A DNA stretch of 64,000 nucleotides from Devosia sp. ZB163. GTDB taxonomy: Bacteria > Pseudomonadota > Alphaproteobacteria > Rhizobiales > Devosiaceae. The stretch is taken from positions 1,220,331 to 1,284,330 of the forward strand of contig NZ_JAQRMY010000001.1 in assembly GCF_028613635.1 (NCBI RefSeq), given 5' to 3'. The translations under genes were made by a program, and so were the position numbers. Under the pieces are notes generated by a model. That model saw only the letters and a program-made list of their open reading frames with translations, did not search any database and was not told the origin of the DNA. Positions 42,996-52,349 of the stretch are shown here, piece after piece; position 1 is the stretch's first letter, and the number at the start of each line of letters is the position of its first letter.

Positions 42996-43432
42996 CAGGA
43001 CTCGCGCTGCCGGGTGATGAGGCCGATGCGGGCATAGCCGGCGCCCGACAGCTCGCCCATGACCTCCATGATGAGCCCGTAATCGGCGTCGGCATCGCCG
43101 CGGAGGTAGATGCGCTGCTCCTTGCCGGCCTCGCCCGCCGCCGTGGCGACGGAGGAGAGCAGCGTTTCGAGCGCGATCCGGTCCTCGCCCAGGTAGATCT
43201 CGCCGGCCGAGTTGATCGACACCGTCAGCGGCTTGGCGTTGTCGACCTTGAGCTCCGGGGCATTGGTCTGCGGCAGGTCGATGGGCACGCCCGATGCGAG
43301 CAGCGGCGCGGTCACCATGAAGACGATGAGCAGCACCAGCATCACGTCGACCAGCGGCGTCACGTTGATATCGCCGATCGGTCCCCCGCGCCGTCCGCGC
43401 CTGCCGCGCGAGCTTTGCATCGACATGCCCAT
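42995..43432 (-). CDS. exbD: biopolymer transport protein ExbD/TolR family
   Basis: 145 aa. A basic cytoplasmic start (SSRGRRGRRG) leads into the single TM with the functional Asp (INVTPLVDVMLVLLIVFMVTAPLL), then a small periplasmic domain. ATG 43432 is used; the frame is open further upstream but only antisense-like sequence lies there. Both ends overlap neighbours through TGATG, giving exbB-exbD-tonB tight coupling. Confidence 0.93.
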   Translation of the reverse strand: MGMSMQSSRGRRGRRGGPIGDINVTPLVDVMLVLLIVFMVTAPLLASGVPIDLPQTNAPELKVDNAKPLTVSINSAGEIYLGEDRIALETLLSSVATAAGEAGKEQRIYLRGDADADYGLIMEVMGELSGAGYARIGLITRQRES

Positions 43433-44145
43433 CAGGCATTCCCCCGGGCGTCGAGCTGGCGCGACAGCAGTACCGACACACGATCGGCAAAGGCCTCCAG
43501 CCGCCCGATGATGCGTCCGGAGTCGCCGCTCAGCTTGTTGTAGGCGATCACCGCCGGGATGGCCGCGAGCAGCCCCAGCGCCGTCGCGAACAGCGCCTCG
43601 GCGATGCCGGGCGCCACGACGGCAAGGCTGGTCGACTTGGCTGCGGCGATCGAGGTGAAGGCGTTCATGATGCCCCACACCGTGCCGAACAGGCCCACGA
43701 ACGGCGCGGCGCTGCCCACCGTCGCAAGCAGGCTGAGGCTGCGGTCGAGCTTCTCGCTCTCTTCTGCCACGGTCGTGTCGAGCACGATCCTCAGCCGCGC
43801 CTGCAGGCCTGCCGGGTTGGCGGCATTCTCGGCATGCGAGCCGTTCCATTCCTCCATCGCAGCGGCGAACAGGGCGCCCAGCCCCTGGCGCGGCTTGTCC
43901 TTGATGCGCGCGTAGATGGCCCCCAGCGGCTCGCCCGAGGCGAACACCTTGTCGAACGCCTTCATCTCGCGCCGCGCCCGCGCATAGGCGGCGCTCTTCG
44001 AAAAGATGATGGCCCAGCAGGCGACCGAGGCGAACAGCAGCCCCAGCATCACCGACTTCACCACCCAGTCCGCCTGCATGAACAGGGCGAACATCGACAT
44101 GTCGTGAGCGACGATCGGCTCCACGGCTTCGATCACGGTCTCCAT
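43432..44145 (-). CDS. exbB: biopolymer transport protein ExbB/TolQ family
   Basis: 237 aa with three membrane segments: about 28-48, and two near the C-terminus (LATVGSAAPFVGLFGTVWGIMNAF and ALFATALGLLAAIPAVIAYN), the last two being the conserved proton-channel helices. The cytoplasmic loop ends with EESEKLDRSL. It overlaps the preceding small exported protein gene and exbD. It forms the proton-driven motor for the heme receptor. Confidence 0.93.
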   Translation of the reverse strand: METVIEAVEPIVAHDMSMFALFMQADWVVKSVMLGLLFASVACWAIIFSKSAAYARARREMKAFDKVFASGEPLGAIYARIKDKPRQGLGALFAAAMEEWNGSHAENAANPAGLQARLRIVLDTTVAEESEKLDRSLSLLATVGSAAPFVGLFGTVWGIMNAFTSIAAAKSTSLAVVAPGIAEALFATALGLLAAIPAVIAYNKLSGDSGRIIGRLEAFADRVSVLLSRQLDARGNA

Positions 44146-44582
44146 CAGACGCCGAACTCCACCTTGTCGAGCCGCGACAGCGTCGTCAGGCGATCGAAAC
44201 AGACCTTGGGGTCGAGCCCCTCGCCGTCACAGGCGACGACGTCGTTGATCAGCACCCGGCTCAACGTGTCGCAGCCGACCTCGCCGATATCGAACTGCAG
44301 CACGCGCGTCTTGCCCTCGGGCATGGCCTTGAACTCGAGCGACACGAGCCGCTCGATGCCGCCGCCCGCGCCGAACAGCGCGATCTCGAAGGACGAGCGG
44401 GTCACTTCGGTGCCCAGCGAATTGGTGGCGAGAAAGGTGACGCGGCAGCCGGTCTCGCTTGATGTCAGCGCGTTGAGCTCGAGCGCGAGGCCGGCCGGCG
44501 CGGTGGCCGGAGCGTCCTGCGCGAGGACCGGAGATGCCAGCAGGGTGGCGACGATCAGGGCGGAAGCGAAGCGCATGGTCAT
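44145..44582 (-). CDS. small exported protein of the hemP-exbB operon
   Basis: 145 aa, signal peptide to about residue 22 (PVLAQD). The mature part has Cys residues in SETGCRVTF, GEVGCDTL, VVACDGEGL and KVCFDRL, suggesting two disulfides, and an immunoglobulin-like beta pattern. I recognise no named family. It sits between hemP and exbB with one-base overlap to exbB, so it is probably a periplasmic part of the same TonB machine. The start may be ATG 44582 or ATG 44576. Confidence 0.7.
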   Translation of the reverse strand: MTMRFASALIVATLLASPVLAQDAPATAPAGLALELNALTSSETGCRVTFLATNSLGTEVTRSSFEIALFGAGGGIERLVSLEFKAMPEGKTRVLQFDIGEVGCDTLSRVLINDVVACDGEGLDPKVCFDRLTTLSRLDKVEFGV

Positions 44583-44583
44583 C

Positions 44584-44799
44584 CTACTTGTTCAGCACGA
44601 GCTTGCCCTGCCGCGTGATGCGCAGCCGGTAGACGAGCCCCTGGTGGGTGATGCCGATTTCGGTGTTGCCGCCGAACAGTTCCTCGGTGCTGAACACCGG
44701 CTGGCCGGGATTGTGTCCGTCGTTCGCAGTTGCCGAGGCTGGCAACGCTGTCACGTCTCGCAGGTCGTCTAGTCGCACTCTCGTCACTCCGACCGCCAC
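44584..44799 (-). CDS. hemP: hemin uptake protein HemP/HmuP
   Basis: 71 aa. The C-terminal half (FSTEELFGGNTEIGITHQGLVYRLRITRQGKLVLNK) is the HemP family core. HmuP in Bradyrhizobium is a co-activator of heme receptor genes. It is the first gene of the heme operon. The start codon is GTG 44799 with no good ribosome site, so a shorter form beginning nearer the conserved core is possible. The 146-base gap upstream holds an AT-richer patch (about 44811-44836) that may carry the promoter; I could not assign an Irr or RirA box. Confidence 0.85.
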   Translation of the reverse strand: MAVGVTRVRLDDLRDVTALPASATANDGHNPGQPVFSTEELFGGNTEIGITHQGLVYRLRITRQGKLVLNK

Positions 44800-44945
44800 G
44801 TGCAGCCATAAACATGAGTGTGATTATCAGAATTACGGCGCCACGCAAGCGCCGCAATGTCGCCATCGCGCCTGCCGGTTTCACGCTACCCGCTGATGAT
44901 CGCCCGTATCCCCCGGGCGCTGGGCGTTGGGGCGCCGCTCCCGGA

Positions 44946-46034
44946 CTACGCTACGCGCCCGAACCACCACAACGACAGGCCGGCCGCCGCTGCCGCGAGA
45001 AGCCCACCCAGCCCCGCGAACAGGAATGCGATCTCGGTCAGCTTCTTCTCGGTGATCAGGCGCGACGACAGCGACTTGTAAACGTCGCTGAGGTCCGTGG
45101 CGCTCTTGGCCTCGTAGTACTCGCCCTCGGTCGCATCGGCGATCGCCTGCAGCGTCTCGGCATCGAGCTGCGCCCGCATCGAGCGGCCGCCGAAGTCGAC
45201 GACGTCGCCCGTCGCCGAGCCGAAGCCGACGGTATAGACCTTGACGCCATAATCGCCGGCGAGCCGCCCTGCTGCGAGCGGGTCGGGGCCCGTGGTCGTC
45301 GCCCCGTCGGTGAGCAGGATCACCACAGCGCTCTCATAGGAACCCGGCTCTACGGGAATGTGCTTCTCGGGCTCGGTCGCCGACAGCAGTCCGTCCACTT
45401 CACCGGTCTGCCGGACATTGCCGTTGACACCCGCGCCGCCGACGCTGGGCAGACCCAGTGCGTCGCGCAGATCGTCGCCTTCGAGGTTGAAGTTCTCGTC
45501 CGGGAAGATCGTCTTGAGCGCTACGAGCACGCCCGATCCCACCGCCGTGCCGCGCCGCAGGTCGAACATGTCGATGGCCTGGTACAGCGCCTCGCGGTCG
45601 ATGGTCGGGGCCTGGACGAGCACCGCCGCCGAGGCGAAGGCCACGATGCCGATCTGCACGTCGGCCGGCTGGGCCTTGATGAACTCCTTGGCCGCAGTCT
45701 GCGACGCCGCGATGCGGGAGGGCTCGACGTCCCGGGCCCGCATCGACCCCGAAACATCCATCGAGAGGATCACCGTGGCGCGGGACGATGCCAGTTCGAC
45801 CACCGCCGCCGGGCGCGCCACCGCAATGATCAGGACCGTCAGCGCCGCGAGCAGCAGGGCCGGGGGCACATGCCGGCGCCAGCCCGCTGTCTTGCCCATG
45901 GCCTCCTTGACGAGCGCAAGGTTGGCATAGCGCACCGCAGCTCTCTTCCGGCGCCGCATCAGCCAGATGTAAGCGCCGATCAGGAGCGGCACCAACAGCA
46001 ACAGCCACAGCATGGGCATCCAGATGAAGGTCAT
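44946..46034 (-). CDS. von Willebrand factor A domain membrane protein (BatA-like)
   Basis: 362 aa. Two N-terminal hydrophobic segments flank a basic loop (WLMRRRKRAAVRYAN), then the VWA domain with MIDAS DVSGS (VILSMDVSGSMRARD), a conserved Thr (APTIDREALYQAI region) and LLTDGATTTG. A C-terminal TM (FLFAGLGGLLAAAAAGLSLWWF) closes it. It is the last gene of a protease-MoxR-DUF58-VWA operon. Such VWA proteins act as substrates or targeting subunits of MoxR ATPases in envelope stress or complex maturation. Confidence 0.9.
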   Translation of the reverse strand: MTFIWMPMLWLLLLVPLLIGAYIWLMRRRKRAAVRYANLALVKEAMGKTAGWRRHVPPALLLAALTVLIIAVARPAAVVELASSRATVILSMDVSGSMRARDVEPSRIAASQTAAKEFIKAQPADVQIGIVAFASAAVLVQAPTIDREALYQAIDMFDLRRGTAVGSGVLVALKTIFPDENFNLEGDDLRDALGLPSVGGAGVNGNVRQTGEVDGLLSATEPEKHIPVEPGSYESAVVILLTDGATTTGPDPLAAGRLAGDYGVKVYTVGFGSATGDVVDFGGRSMRAQLDAETLQAIADATEGEYYEAKSATDLSDVYKSLSSRLITEKKLTEIAFLFAGLGGLLAAAAAGLSLWWFGRVA

Positions 46035-46081
46035 GTCGTCACCCGTCGTCTAACTTCCCCGTTCCGCCATGGAACCGGGGC

Positions 46082-46988
46082 CTATGCGCCTGCGAGGGCA
46101 GGCAGCGCACCTCCACCGCCGAGTCGCGACTGCACCTTGCGCATGTGGGCAAAGCGCAGCACGGCGTCGACGAGGTCGTCTGTCGTGGAGAGCTCGAGCA
46201 CATCGACGCCAGCGGCAGCGAAGGCGTCCATCAGACGGTCTTCGTTGTGCGCCGCGAGAGCCTCGAAACGCCGGCGGAACCGCTTGTCGACCGTGTCGAC
46301 GAATAGCTGCTCGCCCGTCTCCGCGTCCTGGAACAGCAGCATCCCCATGTCGGGCAACGCCGTGTCCACCGGATCGATGAGCCGCACCGCGATCGTCTCG
46401 TGCCGCCGGGCCAACTGGTTGAGCCCGCGCTCCCATCCCGGCCTGGACACGAAGTCCGACACCACGAAGCAGATCGTGCGCCGCTTCATCACGCTCAGTG
46501 CCCGGCCGAGGAAGGCATTGAGGTCCGTTTCCGGCGAGCGCAGCAACCGCGGGTTGGCGAGCACCTTGTCGAGCATGTGCAGCACGTGCCGGCGCCCTGC
46601 GTGGGGCGGCACGACGTAGTCGCTTATCCCGTTGAAGAGGATCGCGCCGACCTTGTTGCCCTGCCGGCTGAGCAGCCGCGAGACCACCGCCGTGAACTCG
46701 GTCAGCATCTGCCGCTTGCTGACCTCGGTTGAACCGAAATCCACCGACGGCGAGAGGTCGAGCAGGAACCAGGCCGTGACGTCGCGGTCCTCGTTGTAGA
46801 TCCGAACGTGCGGCACCTGCGTGCGCGCCGTCACGTTCCAGTCGATATGCCGGACATCGTCATATGCCTGGTATTCCCGCAGGTCCGCGAAATCGAGCCC
46901 GAAACCCCGGAACAGCGTGCGGTAGTCGCCCTGCAGCAATCCGTCGAGCCGGCGGATGACAGTCCACTCCAGGCGGCCGAGCAGCTTC

Positions 46989-47014
<26 letters not shown>
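46082..47014 (-). CDS. DUF58 protein
   Basis: 310 aa, soluble. The DUF58 core is YRTLFRGFGLDFADLREYQAYDDVRHIDWNVTARTQVPHVRIYNEDRDVTAWFLLDLSPSV, after which a VWA-like fold with DLSPS-type metal site follows. It lacks the membrane helices of longer DUF58 proteins. Its start overlaps the moxR stop by 26 bases. With MoxR and the VWA protein it forms a conserved chaperone-like set of unknown specific target. Confidence 0.9.
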
Positions 47015-48011
<997 letters not shown>

Positions 48012-48038
48012 GTTTCCCCGTCGGGTTCTGGTTGAAGG

Positions 48039-49061
48039 CTAGAGCGGATTCTCCCCCGCCGCCGAGGCGGCGCTTTCGATCGGGACGGCAAAGCCGATCC
48101 CGGCAAACGTGCGCAGGCCCGATGGGTTGAGGATGGCGGTCACGATCCCCACCACCTCGCCATCGGCGTTGACCAGCGGTCCGCCCGAGTTGCCCGGGTT
48201 GGCCGCCGCGTCGAACTGGATGAGATTCTGCAAGGCGGCCCGCCCCTCCTGGGCCAGCGAGCGCTCGAGGCCGGACACGACCCCCGCCGAGGCCGAGGGG
48301 CCGATGCCGAACGGGAAGCCGACCGCAACAACCGCGTCGCCGGGGTTGAGGCTGGCGCTCGAGGCCAGCGTCGCCGGGTGCACCTCGTCGGGCACGTTGA
48401 ACGGCCGGATGACGGCGAGGTCGCTTTCGGGCCGTGCGCCAACCATCATGGCCGGCGATTCCGAGCCGTCGGCGAAGGTCACGCGCAGGCGCTTGGCGGC
48501 CCCCGCGACATGGAGGTTCGTGAGGATCGTTCCCTGCTCGTCGATCACCACTCCGGTTCCGACGGCGGTGAACTCCTCATGGAAGTCCTCCTGGAGGTTG
48601 CCTTCGGGTGGATTTTCCGCGGTGGGAGCTTTCGGTTCGGTCGGACCGGTGGAGGGATCGTCCGCCTCGTCGCCATATCCGTCCACCCGTACGACCGAGG
48701 GGATGATCGTCGCGTAGGCCATCGACTCGACGCTCGCGCCGCGCGGGCGCTCGTCCACCACCTTGTTGACCGCGGTGGTGAACTGCCAGTCCGTGATGCG
48801 CTGCGGGTCTGGCGCGATGAGATCGTAGGCGCCGATCAGCAGGATGGTCACCAGTGCCCCGCTCGCCACCAGCACGGGACCCTGGTGACGGCTGTAAAGC
48901 CCATGCCACCAGCCGCCAATGCGCTGGCGCAAAGTCGGTCCGCGGGTTTCGTTGTAGGGGTCGAGGTAAACCGGCGTTGCGCCACCTTGCGGCGTAAACG
49001 CGGAACTCCCTGCGCTCCGCGGTCTCTGAGACCGGCTGTAGAGCGGTCGCCTTCTCGCCAT
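48039..49061 (-). CDS. membrane-anchored trypsin-like serine protease (HtrA-like, no PDZ)
   Basis: 340 aa. A basic cytoplasmic tail, one TM (about 62-80, GPVLVASGALVTILLIGAYDLI), a Pro/Glu/Asp-rich linker (about 130-160), then a periplasmic protease domain with His184 (TNLHVAG), Asp214 (ESDLAVIR) and Ser292 (NPGNSGGPL). The chain ends shortly after the protease domain, so the PDZ domains of DegP are absent. The start is ATG 49061; a TTG precedes it. It lies 27 bases upstream of moxR and probably heads that operon. Confidence 0.88.
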   Translation of the reverse strand: MARRRPLYSRSQRPRSAGSSAFTPQGGATPVYLDPYNETRGPTLRQRIGGWWHGLYSRHQGPVLVASGALVTILLIGAYDLIAPDPQRITDWQFTTAVNKVVDERPRGASVESMAYATIIPSVVRVDGYGDEADDPSTGPTEPKAPTAENPPEGNLQEDFHEEFTAVGTGVVIDEQGTILTNLHVAGAAKRLRVTFADGSESPAMMVGARPESDLAVIRPFNVPDEVHPATLASSASLNPGDAVVAVGFPFGIGPSASAGVVSGLERSLAQEGRAALQNLIQFDAAANPGNSGGPLVNADGEVVGIVTAILNPSGLRTFAGIGFAVPIESAASAAGENPL

Positions 49062-49209
49062 CAAACGCTCCCGCGCTCGAGTATAGGCTTCCCCCTCCCT
49101 GTGCTATCGAGGCTAGTGGAGCGGCCTCCGCACTGCCAAGTGCAAAAGCGGCGCTACATGCAACGCTCTCTGAAAAGTGAGGGACTATTGCGACCTAGTT
49201 TTGTTTCGA

Positions 49210-50433
49210 CTACGCGCTAACCGCCGCTGCAGCACGGGTCATTTGCTGTGTCCGCGTAAGGACATGGGCCAGAAGCACGAGCACTGCCACGCCGGCGCCG
49301 AGCAGCAGGGTATCGATCCAGATGTTGGACGAGATACCTGCCTTCACTGCCTGCAGGAACAGGCTGATCACCGTGCCGGTGGCAAACACCGCGAGCCCCT
49401 GCCGGCCCATCAGCCTCAGCGGTGCCGTCCACTTCGATTCGGACACCTGGCGCATCACGCCCAGCGAGGCGACGACGTAGAACAGCGCGAGCGCGTGCAG
49501 CAGTCGCGGCAGCGCAAGGAACGTCTTGTCGAACCACGTCACGTAGAACGGCAGCCCGAGCTTGCTGAGGAAGCCGAGCACCTGCCGCCCGGCATCGCCG
49601 ACCGGCGGCACCTTCACCCACACCAGCACGAGCAGCAGGAACGCAGCGGCCGCGCCGAACAGCCACGGGCTGCGCGGCACGAAGCGCTTGCCCTGCTTCA
49701 TCGCCATGCCCGAGAGCAGCCCGATGACGAACAGGATTTGCCACGACAGCGGATTGAAGAACCAGCCGCCCGGCGTCGGGAAGTTCGGCAGGTTAAGCCG
49801 GAACTGTCCCGCGATCACCCAAAGCGCGATCGAGCCGATCAGCGTCCGCACCGGCCAGCGGAGGCCTGCGAGGATGATCGCCGGCGTCGCCAGCAGCAGC
49901 GTGATGTAGAGCGGCAGGATGTTGAGGTAGCCCAGCTGATGCGTCATGAGCGGCAGGCCGATCATCGCCTCGAGCGGGGTGGCGAAAAGCGGCGCGAGGT
50001 TGTTCTTGCCCAATAGCTCGTAGAGCCCGAACCACAGCGCCGCAGCCGCAAAGACGGCGAGCGCCATCATCGTGATCGACAGGTGGACGAAGTAGAGGTG
50101 CCGCGCCCGTGCCCAGACCTTGGCGATCGCCGGCCATAGCGGTCCCGTCGCGAGCTTTCCCGAATAGGCGAGGCCCGCCGCGAGCCCCGACATGAACACG
50201 AAGGCTTCGGCCGCGTCGGAGAAGCCGAAATTTCGGCTGGTCAGGGTCTCGTAAAACGTCCCCGGCACGTGGTTGATGAAGATCATCAGCAGCGCCAGCC
50301 CGCGGAACATGTCGAGCCGCGCGTCGCGCCCCTTGAGCGGTGCGGTGGTGTCCGTCCCCATCGGGATGGCGAGCCAGCCCTTCAGGCGCTCGCCGAGCGG
50401 GGCACGCAGCAGTGCCGGTTGACTGTCAGGCAT
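49210..50433 (-). CDS. opgC: OpgC membrane acyltransferase (periplasmic glucan succinylation)
   Basis: 407 aa with about ten membrane helices. OpgC landmarks: RDARLDMFRGLALLMIFINHVPG with FGFSDAAEAFVFMSGLAAGLAY at the N-terminal side, MTHQLGYLNILPLYI and GQFRLNLPNFPTPGGWFFNPLSWQ in the middle. It decorates osmoregulated periplasmic glucans, typically with succinyl groups. ATG 50433 overlaps the opgH stop by eight bases and has GGTGAG upstream; GTG 50439 is the alternative. Confidence 0.92.
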   Translation of the reverse strand: MPDSQPALLRAPLGERLKGWLAIPMGTDTTAPLKGRDARLDMFRGLALLMIFINHVPGTFYETLTSRNFGFSDAAEAFVFMSGLAAGLAYSGKLATGPLWPAIAKVWARARHLYFVHLSITMMALAVFAAAALWFGLYELLGKNNLAPLFATPLEAMIGLPLMTHQLGYLNILPLYITLLLATPAIILAGLRWPVRTLIGSIALWVIAGQFRLNLPNFPTPGGWFFNPLSWQILFVIGLLSGMAMKQGKRFVPRSPWLFGAAAAFLLLVLVWVKVPPVGDAGRQVLGFLSKLGLPFYVTWFDKTFLALPRLLHALALFYVVASLGVMRQVSESKWTAPLRLMGRQGLAVFATGTVISLFLQAVKAGISSNIWIDTLLLGAGVAVLVLLAHVLTRTQQMTRAAAAVSA

Positions 50434-52165
50434 GGACACGGCTCACCCCGGCGACTGATGGTTCGTTGACGACCGGACCCTGGTGCGTCCAGCTCAGGTA
50501 GATGCGCTGCTGCTCGACGATCACCGGTGCCGGCGCCGTTTCGCTGGTCGTCGTGAACAGCAGCGGCTTGCGGGCCGACCCGTTCGACGTCCAGGCGATC
50601 AGCAGCGGAGCGAGGATCGCAGGCAGGGCGACCGGAATCAGCCATGGCACGAGGTCGCGCGCAAAGACGAGGGAGATGGCCAGCACCCCGGCACCCGCCA
50701 CCGTCACCCACCAGCTCGCGGCGAAGGCGAGCGGCAGGCTCACCCGGCTTTCCGAACGGTTGGTCGCCGGCCAGCCGCCGTCGAGCCCGAGCAGGATCTC
50801 GATCACCGCCTTGCTCTGGAAGCACAGCATGATCGGCGCCAGCAGCGTCGACACCAGGATCTCGGCGAGGACCGAGGCGCCCGCCCGCAGCGTACCGCCG
50901 AAACCGGCATTGCGCCCGCCCAGCGTCGAGCGGAGGAGGATCAGCAGCTTGGGCAGGAGCAACACCACCGCCACGGCCACGGCCAGCACCCAGATGCCGG
51001 TCTCGTCGTCGCGCCACCAGTAGCGTCCGGGGATCGCCTCGGCGAGGATGCTGGCCGCGAGCAGCATCAGCCACAGCGGCGAGGCGACATAGGCCATGAT
51101 GCCCTGCACGAAGGTGAAGCGGCTCCAGAACCTGAGCCCCGGTGCGCCGAGGAGCCGGCGGTGCTGCAGGTTGCCCTGGCACCAGCGCCGGTCGCGCTTG
51201 GCATATTCGATGAGGTTCTCCGGGCCTTCCTCGTAGGAGCCGCCCAGATAGGGGTCGACCTCGACCTTCCAGCCGGCGCGCGACAACAGCGCCGCCTCGA
51301 CATAGTCGTGGCTGAGGATATGCCCACCGGCCGGCGGCTTGCCCGACAGTACCGGCAGCCCGCAGCTCGCCGCAAACGCCTGCATCCGCACGATGGCGTT
51401 GTGCCCCCAGTATGGCCCTTCCTCACCCTGCATAAGCGAGGTGCCGCGGGCGAAGAACGGGGAGAGATAGGCCGCCGAGAACTGCATCAGGCGCCCGAAC
51501 ATGCTGCGCGCGTGGATGACTTCCGGCACCGTCTGCAGCAGGCCGAGCCGCTTGTCCTCGTCCATGCGCCGCGCCATCGCCTGGATCGTCGCGCCGTCCA
51601 TCAGGCTGTCGGCATCGAGGATCAGTGCGTAGTCGTAGGCCGCACCCGAGCGCGAGATGAAATCCTCGATATTGCCGGCCTTCTTGCCGACATTGCGCTC
51701 GCGCCGGCGGTAGTACATCCGCCCTTCGGCCATCGGCTCCTGGAGCAGTTGCTCGAACCAGACGACCTCCTCTGCGGCCACCTCCATGCGGTTGGTGTCC
51801 GAGAGGATGGCGAAGTGGAACCGGTCGGCGATGCCGAGCGAGACGAGGCTGCGATTCATGGCCGCGACGCGCGAGAAGCTCGCGGCGGCGTCCTCGTTGT
51901 AGATCGGCATGAGGATGGCGGTCATGCCCTCGGGCTTGCCCGCGGACACCAGCCGCCGCTTGGGCGGCGCGAGCACGCCGAGGACGCCCGCCACGCCGCC
52001 CCACACCAGCCAGAAGCTGGTGAGCGTGAACAGCGAGGTGCGGAACCAGTCGAGCAGGTTCGTTCCATCGCTGCCGATGAAGCGCATATACAGCCATCCG
52101 GCTCCGAGGCTGATCAGACCCGATGCACAGAGAGCTGCAACGCGGATACGCTGCGCTCGCGCCAT
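50426..52165 (-). CDS. opgH: OpgH glucan biosynthesis glucosyltransferase
   Basis: 579 aa GT2 inner-membrane glucosyltransferase making the periplasmic glucan backbone. Two N-terminal helices, then the catalytic cytoplasmic domain with ILMPIYNED, the Asp motif YALILDADSLMDG, and KRDRRWCQGNLQH corresponding to the R-W acceptor motif. Several C-terminal helices follow. It is short compared with E. coli OpgH (about 850 aa) and lacks the N-terminal cytoplasmic region. An in-frame TAG stands directly before ATG 52165, and a separate 46-codon frame upstream carries what looks like part of the missing start. Confidence 0.92.
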   Translation of the reverse strand: MARAQRIRVAALCASGLISLGAGWLYMRFIGSDGTNLLDWFRTSLFTLTSFWLVWGGVAGVLGVLAPPKRRLVSAGKPEGMTAILMPIYNEDAAASFSRVAAMNRSLVSLGIADRFHFAILSDTNRMEVAAEEVVWFEQLLQEPMAEGRMYYRRRERNVGKKAGNIEDFISRSGAAYDYALILDADSLMDGATIQAMARRMDEDKRLGLLQTVPEVIHARSMFGRLMQFSAAYLSPFFARGTSLMQGEEGPYWGHNAIVRMQAFAASCGLPVLSGKPPAGGHILSHDYVEAALLSRAGWKVEVDPYLGGSYEEGPENLIEYAKRDRRWCQGNLQHRRLLGAPGLRFWSRFTFVQGIMAYVASPLWLMLLAASILAEAIPGRYWWRDDETGIWVLAVAVAVVLLLPKLLILLRSTLGGRNAGFGGTLRAGASVLAEILVSTLLAPIMLCFQSKAVIEILLGLDGGWPATNRSESRVSLPLAFAASWWVTVAGAGVLAISLVFARDLVPWLIPVALPAILAPLLIAWTSNGSARKPLLFTTTSETAPAPVIVEQQRIYLSWTHQGPVVNEPSVAGVSRVHA

Positions 52166-52208
52166 CTACTGGCGCTCCGAAACCGGCATTGTGTGAGGCT
52201 CCAGCCGG

Positions 52209-52349
52209 TCAGAAGCGCGGAAGCGCGGCGGCAAAGGCGGCTCGCAGCGCAGTGAACAGCGATACCCGGCGGCGCTCCAGCACCTGCTTGGGCATCTGGA
52301 GCGGGGCATCCGGAAGCGCGTTCGAAAACATCGGTCCTTCGTGCTTCAT
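52209..52349 (-). CDS. small ORF between opgG and opgH, OpgH N-terminus-like
   Basis: 46 aa peptide MKHEGPMFSNALPDAPLQMP... ending in AAFAAALPRF. Its ATG overlaps the opgG stop (ATGA at 52346-52349), so it should be translated by coupling. The LPDAPLQMPKQ stretch resembles the LP-x-APL-x-MP-x-Q motif that I recall from the N-terminal region of OpgH proteins, followed by an amphipathic basic tail. It is in a different frame from opgH and 43 bases away. It may be a genuine small partner of OpgH or a relic of a split gene. Confidence 0.5.
   Translation of the reverse strand: MKHEGPMFSNALPDAPLQMPKQVLERRRVSLFTALRAAFAAALPRF

Noticed and set aside
44800-44945. Irr/RirA/Fur-type iron box before hemP
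   Set aside because: An AT-richer patch with GATAAT is present, but no convincing dyad of the known iron-box types could be traced by eye.
50426-52165. opgH as a pseudogene because it is short
   Set aside because: All catalytic motifs and the C-terminal helices are present and it is coupled to opgC; only the N-terminal cytoplasmic part is missing.
50483-52255. 590-codon open frame on the plus strand
   Set aside because: Antisense to opgH; Arg/Gln/His-rich with no motif.
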